Both the position numbers and the translations under genes were made by a program. From Sphingomonas sp. G-3-2-10 (lineage in GTDB: Bacteria; Pseudomonadota; Alphaproteobacteria; Sphingomonadales; Sphingomonadaceae), in NCBI RefSeq assembly GCF_012927115.1, contig NZ_JABBFY010000001.1:1612001-1676000 (forward strand): 64,000 nucleotides of DNA, in the 5' to 3' direction. The notes under the pieces were generated by a model, which saw only the letters and a list, made by a program, of their open reading frames with translations, did no database searches and was not told the origin of the DNA. This document shows positions 26,019 through 34,731 of this stretch, in pieces; the stretch's first letter is position 1; each line of letters begins with the position of its first letter.

Positions 26019-26929
26019 CCCGAACGCTTACCCATCTCGAACGGCTCGAAGCCGAGAGCATCCACATCATGCGCGAAGTCGTGTCCGAGACCGAGCGGCC
26101 GGTGATGCTCTATTCGGTCGGCAAGGACAGCGCGGTGATGCTCCACCTCGCGCGCAAGGCATTCTACCCCTCGCCCCCGCCCTTCCCGCTGCTTCATGTC
26201 GATACAAGCTGGAAGTTCAAGGCGATGTACGAACTGCGCGACCGCATGGCGCGCGAGAGCGGCATGGAGTTGCTCGTCTATCACAACCCCGAAGCCGAGG
26301 CGCGCGGGATCAACCCGTTCCGGCACGGCCCGCTCCACACCGATATGTGGAAGACCGAGGGGCTGAAACAGGCACTCGACAAATATGGCTTCGACGCGGC
26401 GTTCGGCGGCGCGCGGCGCGACGAGGAGAAGAGCCGGGCCAAGGAGCGCATCTTCTCGTTCCGCACCGCCAGCCATGCCTGGGACCCGAAGAACCAGCGG
26501 CCCGAATTGTGGAACCTCTACAATGCCCGCAAGGCGAAGGGCGAAAGCATCCGCGTCTTCCCGATCTCGAATTGGACCGAGCTCGACATCTGGCAGTATA
26601 TCCAGTTGAACGACATCCCGATCGTCCCCCTCTATTTCAGCGCGCCGCGCCCGACCTACGAGCAGGACGGGCAGCTGTTCATGGCCGACGACATCGAGCG
26701 CATGGAACAGGTGCTGGGCCACCGCCCGGAGATCGTCGAACGCTCGATCCGCTTCCGCACGCTCGGCTGCTTCCCGCTGACCGGCGCGGTGGAAAGCACC
26801 GCCGCGACGCTGAGCGCAGTCATCCAGGAAATGCTGCTGACCACGACCAGCGAGCGTCAGGGCCGCGTCATCGACAAGGATGGCGGCGATGCCAGCATGG
26901 AGAAGAAGAAGCAGGAGGGGTATTTTTGA
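26015..26929 (+). CDS. cysD: Sulfate adenylyltransferase small subunit
   Basis: ATP sulfurylase catalytic subunit, forming adenosine 5'-phosphosulfate from ATP and sulfate with CysN. The product has 304 residues (family about 300) with the PP-loop motif [16 protein letters not shown] at about 33-48, [20 protein letters not shown] and the C-terminal [19 protein letters not shown] 26015 overlaps the hydrolase stop by 4 bp, so sulfate activation is translationally linked to the upstream enzymes. A palindromic repeat separates it from cysNC. Confidence 0.97.
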   Translation: MTRTLTHLERLEAESIHIMREVVSETERPVMLYSVGKDSAVMLHLARKAFYPSPPPFPLLHVDTSWKFKAMYELRDRMARESGMELLVYHNPEAEARGINPFRHGPLHTDMWKTEGLKQALDKYGFDAAFGGARRDEEKSRAKERIFSFRTASHAWDPKNQRPELWNLYNARKAKGESIRVFPISNWTELDIWQYIQLNDIPIVPLYFSAPRPTYEQDGQLFMADDIERMEQVLGHRPEIVERSIRFRTLGCFPLTGAVESTAATLSAVIQEMLLTTTSERQGRVIDKDGGDASMEKKKQEGYF

Positions 26930-26964
26930 CGCGCCAGGTCATGCGAAGCGTGACGAAGCGTCAA

Positions 26965-27044
26965 CCCTCGCGAATGCGAGGGCCCATCTCGACAGGTTTT
27001 CACCCGGCTGCACGTCCGGGTGATGGGTCCCCGCTTTCGCGGGG
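26965..27044. repeat. Composite palindromic repeat between cysD and cysNC
   Basis: Three nested or adjacent hairpins: CCCTCGC-GAAT-GCGAGGG (26965-26982), CACCCGG...CCGGGTG (27001-27022) and CCCCGC-TTTC-GCGGGG (27029-27044). GGCCCATC (26981) also pairs with GATGGGTCC (27022), making one larger imperfect palindrome. It looks like a dispersed REP-type element and contains an in-frame ATG (27045) that is unlikely to be the cysNC start. Confidence 0.7.
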
Positions 27045-27062
27045 ATGACGGAGCAATATGTG

Positions 27063-28976
27063 ATGACGACCAAAGATTCCGCCTACCATACCGACGCCCT
27101 CATCGCCGAGGACATCGACGCCTATCTCGACCAGCACCAGCACAAGTCGCTGCTCCGCTTCATCACCTGCGGATCGGTCGACGACGGAAAATCCACGCTT
27201 ATCGGGCGCTTGCTCTACGATTCGAAGATGATCTTCGAGGATCAGCTCGCCGCGCTCGAAGCGGATTCTAAGCGGGTCGGGACGCAGGGGCAGGAGATCG
27301 ATTTCGCCCTCCTCGTCGATGGCCTCGCCGCCGAGCGCGAACAGGGCATCACCATCGACGTCGCCTATCGCTTCTTCGCGACGGAGAAACGCAAGTTCAT
27401 CGTCGCCGACACGCCGGGGCATGAGCAGTACACCCGCAACATGGTCACCGGCGCCTCGACCGCCGACTTGGCGGTGATCCTGATCGATGCGCGCAAGGGC
27501 GTACTTACCCAGACGCGGCGGCACAGCTATCTCACCCACCTGATCGGCATCCGGCACATCGTTCTCGCGGTGAACAAGATGGATCTGGTCGGCTACGACC
27601 AGACCCGCTTCGACGAGATCGTCGCCGACTATAGAGCCTTCGCGACTTCGATCGGGATCGATGCGTTCACCGCGATCCCCATCTCGGGTTTCAAGGGCGA
27701 CAACATCACTGTACGCTCGCCCAACACGCCCTGGTATTCGGGCATCCCGCTGATCGAGCATCTCGAAACGGTCGAGCTCGACGCCGATGCGGCACAGGCC
27801 CGGCCATTCCGGATGCCGGTGCAATGGGTCAACCGGCCGAACCTCGACTTCCGCGGCTTCTCCGGCCTGATCGCCAACGGCACGGTGAAGCCCGGCGACG
27901 CCGTCCGCGTGCTGCCCTCGGGCAAGACCTCGACCGTCACCCGGATCGTCACCCTGGATGGCGACCTCGACGAAGCCGTTGCCGGCCAGTCGGTCACGCT
28001 CTGCTTCGCCGACGAGATCGATTGCTCGCGCGGCAACGTCATCGCCGCCGCCGACAGCCCGCCACAGGCCGCCGACCAGTTCGAATCCACCATCGTGTGG
28101 ATGGACGACGAAGCGCTGATCCCCGGCCGCGCCTATTGGCTCAAGCTCGGCACCCAGATGGTCTCCGCGACGGTTCAGGAACCGAAATACACCATCAACG
28201 TCAACACGATGGAGCATCTTGCTGCAAAGACGCTCGAACTCAATGCGATCGGCGTGGCGGAAATCACCGCCGACAAGCAGATCGTGTTCGAGCCTTATGC
28301 GGACTCGCCCGGCCTCGGCGGCTTCATCCTGATCGACAAGCTCAGCAACCGCACCGTCTCCGCAGGGATGCTGAATTTCAGCCTGCGCCGCGCGCAGAAT
28401 GTCCATTGGCAGCCGACCGACATCGGCCGCGAACAACATGCGGCGATGAAGAACCAGAAGCCGCGCGTGCTGTGGTTCACCGGCCTCTCCGGTTCGGGCA
28501 AATCGACCATCGCAAACGAAGTCGAGAAGAGCCTGGCGCTGATGAACCGCCACACCTTCCTGCTCGACGGCGACAATGTCCGCCACGGCATGAACAAGGA
28601 TCTCGGCTTCACCGAAGCGGACCGGATCGAGAATATCCGCCGCGTCGGCGAGATGGCGAAGCTGATGGCGGATGCGGGGCTGATCGTGCTGACCGCTTTC
28701 ATCTCCCCCTTCCGCGCCGAGCGCGAAATGGTCCGCGCGATGCTGCCCGAGGGCGAGTTCATCGAGATCTTCGTCGATACCCCGCTCGCGGTCGCCGAGG
28801 CTCGCGACGTGAAGGGGCTGTACAAAAAGGCCCGCGCAGGCGAACTGGCCAACTTCACCGGCATCGACAGCCCGTACGAACCGCCCGAACATCCCGAAAT
28901 CCGGGTCAACACGGTCGAGATGACGCCTGCCGAAGCCGCCGAACATATCATCCGCAGGATCATGCCCCTCAAATGA
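27063..28976 (+). CDS. cysNC: Bifunctional sulfate adenylyltransferase large subunit / APS kinase
   Basis: A 637-residue fusion. Residues 1-440 are CysN, the GTPase that drives ATP sulfurylase: GSVDDGKST (G1), [12 protein letters not shown] (G3), NKMD (G4), then two beta-barrel domains. Residues from about 460 to the end are APS kinase, with P-loop [11 protein letters not shown], making PAPS. The start is ATG 27063 because GGAG lies 9 bases upstream. The in-frame ATG at 27045 belongs to the repeat. It overlaps cysQ by 4 bp. PAPS made here could feed the two sulfotransferases of the window. Confidence 0.97.
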   Translation: MTTKDSAYHTDALIAEDIDAYLDQHQHKSLLRFITCGSVDDGKSTLIGRLLYDSKMIFEDQLAALEADSKRVGTQGQEIDFALLVDGLAAEREQGITIDVAYRFFATEKRKFIVADTPGHEQYTRNMVTGASTADLAVILIDARKGVLTQTRRHSYLTHLIGIRHIVLAVNKMDLVGYDQTRFDEIVADYRAFATSIGIDAFTAIPISGFKGDNITVRSPNTPWYSGIPLIEHLETVELDADAAQARPFRMPVQWVNRPNLDFRGFSGLIANGTVKPGDAVRVLPSGKTSTVTRIVTLDGDLDEAVAGQSVTLCFADEIDCSRGNVIAAADSPPQAADQFESTIVWMDDEALIPGRAYWLKLGTQMVSATVQEPKYTINVNTMEHLAAKTLELNAIGVAEITADKQIVFEPYADSPGLGGFILIDKLSNRTVSAGMLNFSLRRAQNVHWQPTDIGREQHAAMKNQKPRVLWFTGLSGSGKSTIANEVEKSLALMNRHTFLLDGDNVRHGMNKDLGFTEADRIENIRRVGEMAKLMADAGLIVLTAFISPFRAEREMVRAMLPEGEFIEIFVDTPLAVAEARDVKGLYKKARAGELANFTGIDSPYEPPEHPEIRVNTVEMTPAEAAEHIIRRIMPLK

Positions 28977-29734
28977 CTGCCGCAATGAACGACGCCATGA
29001 CCGACGCCGAACTCGCCGCGCACCTCGCCGAAACCGCCGGCCGCATCCTGCTGGCCGTGCGCGATAGCGGCGTCTTCTCGGCAAAGGCGCTGGGCAAGGC
29101 GGGCGACCAGACCGCGAACCAGTTCCTCGTCCATGCCCTGCGCGAAGCCCGGCCGGACGACGGCCTGCTCTCCGAAGAGGTGAAGTGCGACGGCGCGCGG
29201 CTCGGCATGTCCCGCGTGTGGATCATCGATCCGGTCGATGGCACCCGCGAATATGGCGAGGCACGGCCCGACTGGGCGGTCCATGTCGGCCTCTCGATCG
29301 ACGGCGAACCCGCGATCGGCGCGGTCGCCCTGCCCGGCCTCGGCGTGACGCTCTGCACCGGCAAGCCCGCTCCCCTCGCGCCCGCCAACGCTACGCTCCG
29401 TATGCTGGTCAGCCGCACCCGCCCCGCCGCCGAAGCCGTCGCGGTGGCCGAAGCGATGGGTGCGGAACTGGTCGGCATGGGCTCGGCCGGCGCGAAGGCG
29501 ATGGCGGTCGTACGCGGCGAGGCCGACATCTATCTCCACACCGGCGGGCAATATGAATGGGACAATTGCGCCCCCGCCGCCGTGGCGAAGGCAACCGGCC
29601 TGCATGTGAGCCGGGCAGATGGCGCACCGCTGCGTTACAACAATGAAGACCCGTATCTGCCCGATCTGCTGATCTGCCGCCCCGAACTGGCGGAGCGGGT
29701 GCTGGGGCATTTCCGGGCGCTGGTGCTCAGCTAA
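28973..29734 (+). CDS. cysQ: 3'(2'),5'-bisphosphate nucleotidase
   Basis: Hydrolyses PAP, the by-product of sulfotransferases and PAPS reductase, to AMP. The product is a 253-residue inositol-monophosphatase-fold protein with the metal motifs [25 protein letters not shown] and [19 protein letters not shown] 28973 overlaps the cysNC stop (ATGA); an in-frame ATG at 28985 is also possible. Its coupling to cysNC fits removal of PAP during active sulfation. The 3' end overlaps the convergent CoA-transferase gene by 8 bp. Confidence 0.94.
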   Translation: MTAAMNDAMTDAELAAHLAETAGRILLAVRDSGVFSAKALGKAGDQTANQFLVHALREARPDDGLLSEEVKCDGARLGMSRVWIIDPVDGTREYGEARPDWAVHVGLSIDGEPAIGAVALPGLGVTLCTGKPAPLAPANATLRMLVSRTRPAAEAVAVAEAMGAELVGMGSAGAKAMAVVRGEADIYLHTGGQYEWDNCAPAAVAKATGLHVSRADGAPLRYNNEDPYLPDLLICRPELAERVLGHFRALVLS

Positions 29735-30941
29735 CCACCCCAGCCGCGCGCAGCGCCGCGATCCGCTCGGGCGACAGGCCGAGCACGTCCGCCAGAATCG
29801 CGTCGCTATGCTGCCCCAGCACCGGCGGCGCTTCGGGCACCGGCTGTTGCGCGCCGGCGTAGCGGATCGATCGGTTCACGATCGGGATCTTGCCCAGCAC
29901 CTTGTGGTCGGTCTCGACCACCATCTCGCGCGCCACGGCCTGAGGCTGGGACAGCGCTTCCTGCACACCGAGGATCGGTGCGTGCGGCACCTGATGCTCG
30001 GTGAAGATCCCGACGAGATCGGCGACTTTATGCTCGCGGGTGAATGCCGAGACGATCGCGTTGACCGCCTCGCGATTGTCGCGCCGTGCCTCGATCGTGG
30101 CGAAGCGCACATCGTCGACATGCTGCGGCGTCCCCAGCGCCGCGCATACCCGCGCCCAGAACCCGTTGGTCAGGCACGCCACCACGATCGAACCGTCGCT
30201 CGCCGGGAAGATGCCGTACGGCACCAGATTGGGATGCTGCGATCCCTGCGGCGTCGGGTCCTGCCCGGTAAAGAAGGCGAGCTGCGCGATATAGCCGAGC
30301 ATCCCGATCAGCCCGTCCATCAGGCTGATGTCGATCAGCCGCCCTCGCCCGGTCGCATGCCGCTCATGCAGGGCGCCGAGGATCGCGATGGGTCCGTTCA
30401 CGCCGCCCATCAGGTCGCCCAGCGGAATGCCCAGCTTGGTCGGCATCGTCCCCGGCTCGCCATTGACGCTCAGCGCGCCCGACATGGCCTGCAGCACGAT
30501 GTCGAACGAGGGGCGGTCGCGTAAGGGGCCGGTCATGCCGTATCCCGAGATCGCGCAATAGATCAGGCCGGGATTGATCGCCGACAGCGTCTCATAGCCC
30601 AGCCCCAACCGGTCCATCACGCCGGGCCGGTAATTCTCGATCAGCACATCGCACTTCGCCGCGAGGTCGCGGGCCAGCGCCAGCCCTTCCTCGGCTTTCA
30701 GGTCGATGACGATGCTCTTCTTGCCGCGATTTACGCTGAGGAAATAATGGCTCTCGCCATCGCGCAGCGGCGGGAACTGGCGGGTCTCGTCGCCATGCGC
30801 GGGCGGCTCGACCTTGATGACCTCCGCCCCCAGATCGGCCAGCGCGAGCGAAGCCGAAGGGCCTGCCAGAACGCGCGTGAAATCGAGCACGCGGATGCCC
30901 GCAAGGGGTCCGGCCCAGGCCGGCGTCGCGGGATCGGTCAT
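29727..30941 (-). CDS. CaiB/BaiF family (class III) CoA-transferase
   Basis: A 404-residue class III CoA-transferase. The N-terminal motif IRVLDFTRVLAGPSASLALA precedes GAEVIKVEPPAHGDETR. The catalytic aspartate is expected in SFDIVLQAMSG near residue 160, and a MDGLIGMLGY segment follows. It would move CoA between carboxylic acids during degradation. The start is ATG 30941 (MTDPATPAW); a longer frame to 30995 lacks a ribosome site. It follows the acyl-CoA ligase and MaoC genes on the same strand, separated by two hairpins. Confidence 0.9.
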   Translation of the reverse strand: MTDPATPAWAGPLAGIRVLDFTRVLAGPSASLALADLGAEVIKVEPPAHGDETRQFPPLRDGESHYFLSVNRGKKSIVIDLKAEEGLALARDLAAKCDVLIENYRPGVMDRLGLGYETLSAINPGLIYCAISGYGMTGPLRDRPSFDIVLQAMSGALSVNGEPGTMPTKLGIPLGDLMGGVNGPIAILGALHERHATGRGRLIDISLMDGLIGMLGYIAQLAFFTGQDPTPQGSQHPNLVPYGIFPASDGSIVVACLTNGFWARVCAALGTPQHVDDVRFATIEARRDNREAVNAIVSAFTREHKVADLVGIFTEHQVPHAPILGVQEALSQPQAVAREMVVETDHKVLGKIPIVNRSIRYAGAQQPVPEAPPVLGQHSDAILADVLGLSPERIAALRAAGVVS

Positions 30942-31025
30942 CGGTAAATCTTCAGGAAAATCATGCGCCGGAACTGACATGGCCGGCCCCGCCACGCAAG
31001 GGAGGGACCGGCCGTGGGTTGGTTT

Positions 31026-31069
31026 GATCCGCTTACGCGGATGCGGTGCCGGTTCAGCTATGCTGAACC
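31026..31069. promoter_or_regulatory. Tandem hairpins between MaoC and CaiB genes
   Basis: GATCCGC-TTAC-GCGGATG (31026-31043) and a perfect stem GGTTCAGC-TAT-GCTGAACC (31051-31069). Neither has a T-run on the minus strand. They may attenuate or stabilise the transcript between the two genes. Confidence 0.5.
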
Positions 31070-31073
31070 AACA

Positions 31074-32219
31074 TCAGCCCCGGCTGGGCAGTTCGGCGAT
31101 GGCGCTGCCGAATGCCGAGACTTCGCCGCGATGCGTCGTCGCCTGCTGGCTGATCTCGACATATTTCTTGCCGTTTTCCTCGAACTTGCGGACCACCGAA
31201 CCGTCGATATAGATCGCGTCGCCATCCGGATTGTGACGACGGATCTGGCACTTCGACTTGGTCAGGAACCCATCGTCGCCGATCCAGTTGGTGACATGGT
31301 GGGTCAGCCAGCTGCAACGTTCGGGACCATAATCATAAGCGCCCGGCGCGCCGACTTCGAGCGCGAACGCTTCGTCCCAATGCACGCGCTCGGGGCAATC
31401 CGGCACGTTGAAGCGATTGCGGATGCCCAGCCCCGGATGCGCCTGCTGCATCTGGTTCGCCAGCTTGTTCGCGCGGATATAGAGACCGCCCCATCCCTGC
31501 GCGTAGCAGATGAAGCCGGTGACCGTCATCGGCCCCTTCATCATCCGCGGCAGCGTGTCGCCGACATTCACGTCTTCCCAATAGCGGGGATTGGAACCGC
31601 GAATTTCCTCTTCCTGATACAGGCGGGTGAATTCGGCGAGCTCTTCCTCGGTGTATTGCTCAACGCGGCCGCGAGCCTCGGTGTACTTCGTGCCACGCTC
31701 GCGCGCTTCGTCGCGATCGGTGCGGAACACCCAGCTGTCGCCCTCGGCAACCTTGTCGCCCGACTGGTTGAAGAAATCGACATGGTAGATCTGCTGGAAG
31801 CTGCGACCGGCGAACTTGGTCTGATGCTCGACCAGATCCTTCAGATACGCTTCGGTGCGGATCACGTCGTTGCGCAGCACCGGCTTGTGCCAGGTCCAGT
31901 CGGCGCCGGCCCACATCGCGTGGACGCCGGACAAGCCGCCGCAATAGCCCGAGATGATCCGGCTGGTGGTGAACAGGAAGCTGGGCAGCGCGACCAGCGA
32001 GCCATGCTTGGTCTTCTCGGCATAGGCCGGATCACACCACAGGGGATTATCGTCGCCGATACCGTGCGCATAGTGGCGGATCGCGTCGCGGGTCGCTTCA
32101 TAGTTCCACGGCTCGACCGTGTTCTCGATCTTCACGCCGATACGCTTGCGCAGGTCGTCCAGACCTTCCTCGGTGATCTTCGGGAAACGGTTGCCGGGTT
32201 TTTCGAGTGTGGTTGCCAT
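31074..32219 (-). CDS. Double-hotdog MaoC-like dehydratase
   Basis: A 381-residue protein with two hotdog domains. The first carries the MaoC hydratase-type segment GDDNPLWCDPAYAEKTKHGS (Asp/Asn-Pro/His). The second resembles the C-terminal domain of long MaoC proteins (FICYAQGWGGLYIRANKL, LTHHVTNWIGDDGFL). It would hydrate an enoyl-CoA, bypassing or complementing enoyl-CoA hydratase. It starts 18 bp after the acyl-CoA ligase stop, so the two are probably co-transcribed from the IclR-adjacent promoter. Confidence 0.85.
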   Translation of the reverse strand: MATTLEKPGNRFPKITEEGLDDLRKRIGVKIENTVEPWNYEATRDAIRHYAHGIGDDNPLWCDPAYAEKTKHGSLVALPSFLFTTSRIISGYCGGLSGVHAMWAGADWTWHKPVLRNDVIRTEAYLKDLVEHQTKFAGRSFQQIYHVDFFNQSGDKVAEGDSWVFRTDRDEARERGTKYTEARGRVEQYTEEELAEFTRLYQEEEIRGSNPRYWEDVNVGDTLPRMMKGPMTVTGFICYAQGWGGLYIRANKLANQMQQAHPGLGIRNRFNVPDCPERVHWDEAFALEVGAPGAYDYGPERCSWLTHHVTNWIGDDGFLTKSKCQIRRHNPDGDAIYIDGSVVRKFEENGKKYVEISQQATTHRGEVSAFGSAIAELPSRG

Positions 32220-32237
32220 TCTTCTTCTCCTGGGATT

Positions 32238-33803
32238 TCAGTTGGCGAGCGCGGCTGCCGCGGCAGCTTCGCGATCGCGCAGGATCTTGCGGTGGACCTT
32301 GCCCGCAGGCGTCTTGGGCAGTTCGGCCGCAAATTCGACGAGGCGCGGGAATTCATGCTGGGCCAGCCGCTCGCGCGTGAAGGTCTGGAGTTCCCTGACG
32401 AACTCGGCGTCGGGCGTGCGGTCGCTGACCACGAACGCCTTCACCACCAGCCCGCGCGTCGCGTCGGGCGCGCCGATCACGGCGCACTCCTTCACATCGG
32501 GATGCTTGAGCATGGTGTTTTCGATTTCGACCGCGCTCATCGTCCAGCCGGCGGAGATGATCACGTCGTCGGCGCGGCCGCAGTGATAGAAATATCCGTC
32601 CTCGTCGATCTTCGCGAGGTCCTTGGTCGTCTCCCAGCGGTCGCGCCGCCACAGCATCAGCTCGCCGATCTCGCCGGGGGCCGACGGCGTGCCGTCGGGC
32701 GCCTGCACCTGCAATTTCTGCCCCGGCACCGCCTTGCCGAGCGAACCGGGCTTCACCGCATAATCCTCGGCGCCCGGATAATTGACCAGCACCACGCCAA
32801 TCTCGGTCGTGCCGTACATGCTGCACGCGGGAACGTGGAAGGTGCGGTCGATGAACTCCAGCGTCGCCGGGTCGATCGGTTCGCCGGTGTAGGAAAGCTT
32901 GCGGATCGCGAAGCGGAAGCCATCGGCGGCCTCCGAATTCTTCATCATCCGATAATGCGTCGCCGCGGCCGACATGTTGGTGATGCCGTAATCCTGCAGC
33001 GCTTTCATCAGCCGCACCGCGTCGAACCGCCCGGCAAAGGTGCCTGTGGCCACGCCCAGCCCCAGCGGCGCCAGCGTGCCGTGCCACAGGCCGTGGCCCC
33101 ATGCCGGCGATGAGGGGCAGAAGAACTCATCGCCCGGCCGGATGCCGGTGCCGTAAAGCGCAGCGAACATCAGTGTCACCAGCGATCGGTGGGTGTGCTT
33201 CACCGCTTCGGGCAGTTCGCGTGTGGTGCCCGACGTGTACTGAAACACCGCCATGTCGCTGGCCTTGGTCTTCGGCTCGTAGCGCGGCGGATAATGCGCG
33301 ATGTCGTCGAGCAGGCCTTCGTCGGCCACGATCACGCGCAGCCCCTCGACCCCGCGCGCCAGCGGCGCCTTTTCCGAATTGGTCACCAGCAACGCAGGCT
33401 TGCAGTCGTCGATCCGCAGCCGCAGCGCGTCCGGTCCGAACAGCGTGAACAGCGGCACGCTGATCGCGCCGGTCTGCATCGCGCCGAACAGGCAGACATA
33501 AAAGGGCAGCGACGGTTCGAGCATGAAGGCGATGCGGTCGCCCGGCACGATGCCGTTGGCGTCGAGCCAGTGGGCGAAGCGCGCCGCGCCGGCCGAAATC
33601 GCGTCGAAGCTCAGGATCTCGTCGCGGCCATCGGCATGGGCGATGCGCACCGCGGGACGGCCGCTGCCATCGGCGTGACGGGTGATGCATTCGTTGGCGA
33701 TGTTCAGCACGTCGCGGTCGCCGTCGAACAGGTCCCACAGCGCCGTCATGTCGGCATGAGCCTGGGCGTCTGCGTAGCGCGTCAGTTCGGTCAGCTTCAC
33801 CAT
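32238..33803 (-). CDS. AMP-forming acyl-CoA ligase
   Basis: A 521-residue acyl/aryl-CoA synthetase that activates a carboxylic acid with ATP and CoA. The phosphate loop is YTSGTTRELPEAVKHTH, lacking the usual Gly and Lys of TSGTTGxPKG. The remaining motifs are normal: YGTTEIGVV, then YFYHCGRADDVIISAGW with the hinge Asp, and the catalytic Lys in PKTPAGKVHRKI. It is divergent from an IclR gene across a palindromic operator. With the MaoC and CaiB genes downstream it suggests CoA-dependent degradation of an acid. The substrate is unknown. Confidence 0.9.
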   Translation of the reverse strand: MVKLTELTRYADAQAHADMTALWDLFDGDRDVLNIANECITRHADGSGRPAVRIAHADGRDEILSFDAISAGAARFAHWLDANGIVPGDRIAFMLEPSLPFYVCLFGAMQTGAISVPLFTLFGPDALRLRIDDCKPALLVTNSEKAPLARGVEGLRVIVADEGLLDDIAHYPPRYEPKTKASDMAVFQYTSGTTRELPEAVKHTHRSLVTLMFAALYGTGIRPGDEFFCPSSPAWGHGLWHGTLAPLGLGVATGTFAGRFDAVRLMKALQDYGITNMSAAATHYRMMKNSEAADGFRFAIRKLSYTGEPIDPATLEFIDRTFHVPACSMYGTTEIGVVLVNYPGAEDYAVKPGSLGKAVPGQKLQVQAPDGTPSAPGEIGELMLWRRDRWETTKDLAKIDEDGYFYHCGRADDVIISAGWTMSAVEIENTMLKHPDVKECAVIGAPDATRGLVVKAFVVSDRTPDAEFVRELQTFTRERLAQHEFPRLVEFAAELPKTPAGKVHRKILRDREAAAAAALAN

Positions 33804-33901
33804 CGGTCCACTCGTTCCCGCGTCGCGGACGGGCGCAGAATCGCTCGCCTCTCCGTTGTCCAGTCAAATGCCACGAAAGTATTTTGTTGCATATATAGAA
33901 T

Positions 33902-33923
33902 ATTGTTCTATTAGTTGAACAAT
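33902..33923. promoter_or_regulatory. Palindromic operator between acyl-CoA ligase and IclR genes
   Basis: A perfect ATTGTTC-N8-GAACAAT repeat at 33902-33908 and 33917-33923. The right arm covers the first two bases of the IclR start codon (33922). The surrounding sequence is AT-rich (GCATATATAGAATATT). It is probably the IclR binding site, with autoregulation. Confidence 0.6.
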
Positions 33924-34731
33924 GATTGATCGAAACAGCCGCCCCGACCGCGAACTCGCCGACACGCTGAAGAGCAGCAAAGTCCCCGCCATCGCGCGCG
34001 CGGCAGCAGTGATGCGGCTGTTGGGGAAGAGCGAAACGCCGCTCGGTGTACAGGTGATCGCGCGCGAACTGGGACTGGTGCCCAGCACCTGCCTCTATGT
34101 GCTGCGCGCACTGGCGGAGGAGGAACTGGTCGCCTTCGATCCCGACACCAAACGCTATTCGCTCGAAGCCGGCGTGCTCACCCTCGCCCGGCAATGGCTC
34201 CGCCGCAGCCAGTTTGCCGATCTCGCCCAGCCGGTGATCGACCGCCTCTGCCGCACCTTCGACGTGACGATGCTCGGCGTGCAGATCTTCGGGCTGGATC
34301 ACATGGTAGTCGTCGCGCTGTCGCAGTCGGGCCAGAATTTCCAGCTGAGCGCCCAGATCGGCAGCCGCTTCCCCGCGCTGATCAGCGCCACCGGCCGCTG
34401 CATCGCTGCGTTCGGCGGCTATTCCGAATCCGAGCTGGAACCGCCCTTCCGCGCGCTGCGCTGGGACGAGCCGCCGGCGTTCGAGCAATGGATGGCCGAA
34501 GTCGTCGAGGCCCGCACGAAGGGATTCGCGGTCGATGACGGCAATTATATTGCCGGGGCGACGGTGGTCTCCGCGCCGGTGTGGAAAGCGCCGGGCAAAC
34601 CCAGCCACGCGCTGGTCGCCACCGTCATCGGCGGCGGCTCGCGCCGGGAACGGCTCGGCGAACTGTCCGAAGCCCTGGTCGAAGGGGCGCAGACGCTGAC
34701 CCTGCAACTCGGCGGCGACCGCTCAGGCTGA
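33922..34731 (+). CDS. IclR-family regulator
   Basis: A 269-residue IclR-type regulator. The winged helix-turn-helix is at about 20-85 (VPAIARAAAVMRLLGKSETP ... GLVPSTCLYVLRALAEEELV), then a GAF-like effector domain ending in EALVEGAQTLTLQLG. It is divergent from the acyl-CoA ligase-MaoC-CaiB genes. A palindrome overlapping its start codon suggests autoregulation and control of that operon. Its 3' end overlaps the SMP-30 gene stop by 9 bp. Confidence 0.88.
   Translation: MIDRNSRPDRELADTLKSSKVPAIARAAAVMRLLGKSETPLGVQVIARELGLVPSTCLYVLRALAEEELVAFDPDTKRYSLEAGVLTLARQWLRRSQFADLAQPVIDRLCRTFDVTMLGVQIFGLDHMVVVALSQSGQNFQLSAQIGSRFPALISATGRCIAAFGGYSESELEPPFRALRWDEPPAFEQWMAEVVEARTKGFAVDDGNYIAGATVVSAPVWKAPGKPSHALVATVIGGGSRRERLGELSEALVEGAQTLTLQLGGDRSG

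Noticed and set aside
27045..27063. ATG 27045 as cysNC start
   Set aside because: It lies inside a palindromic repeat and has no ribosome site; ATG 27063 has GGAG at normal distance.
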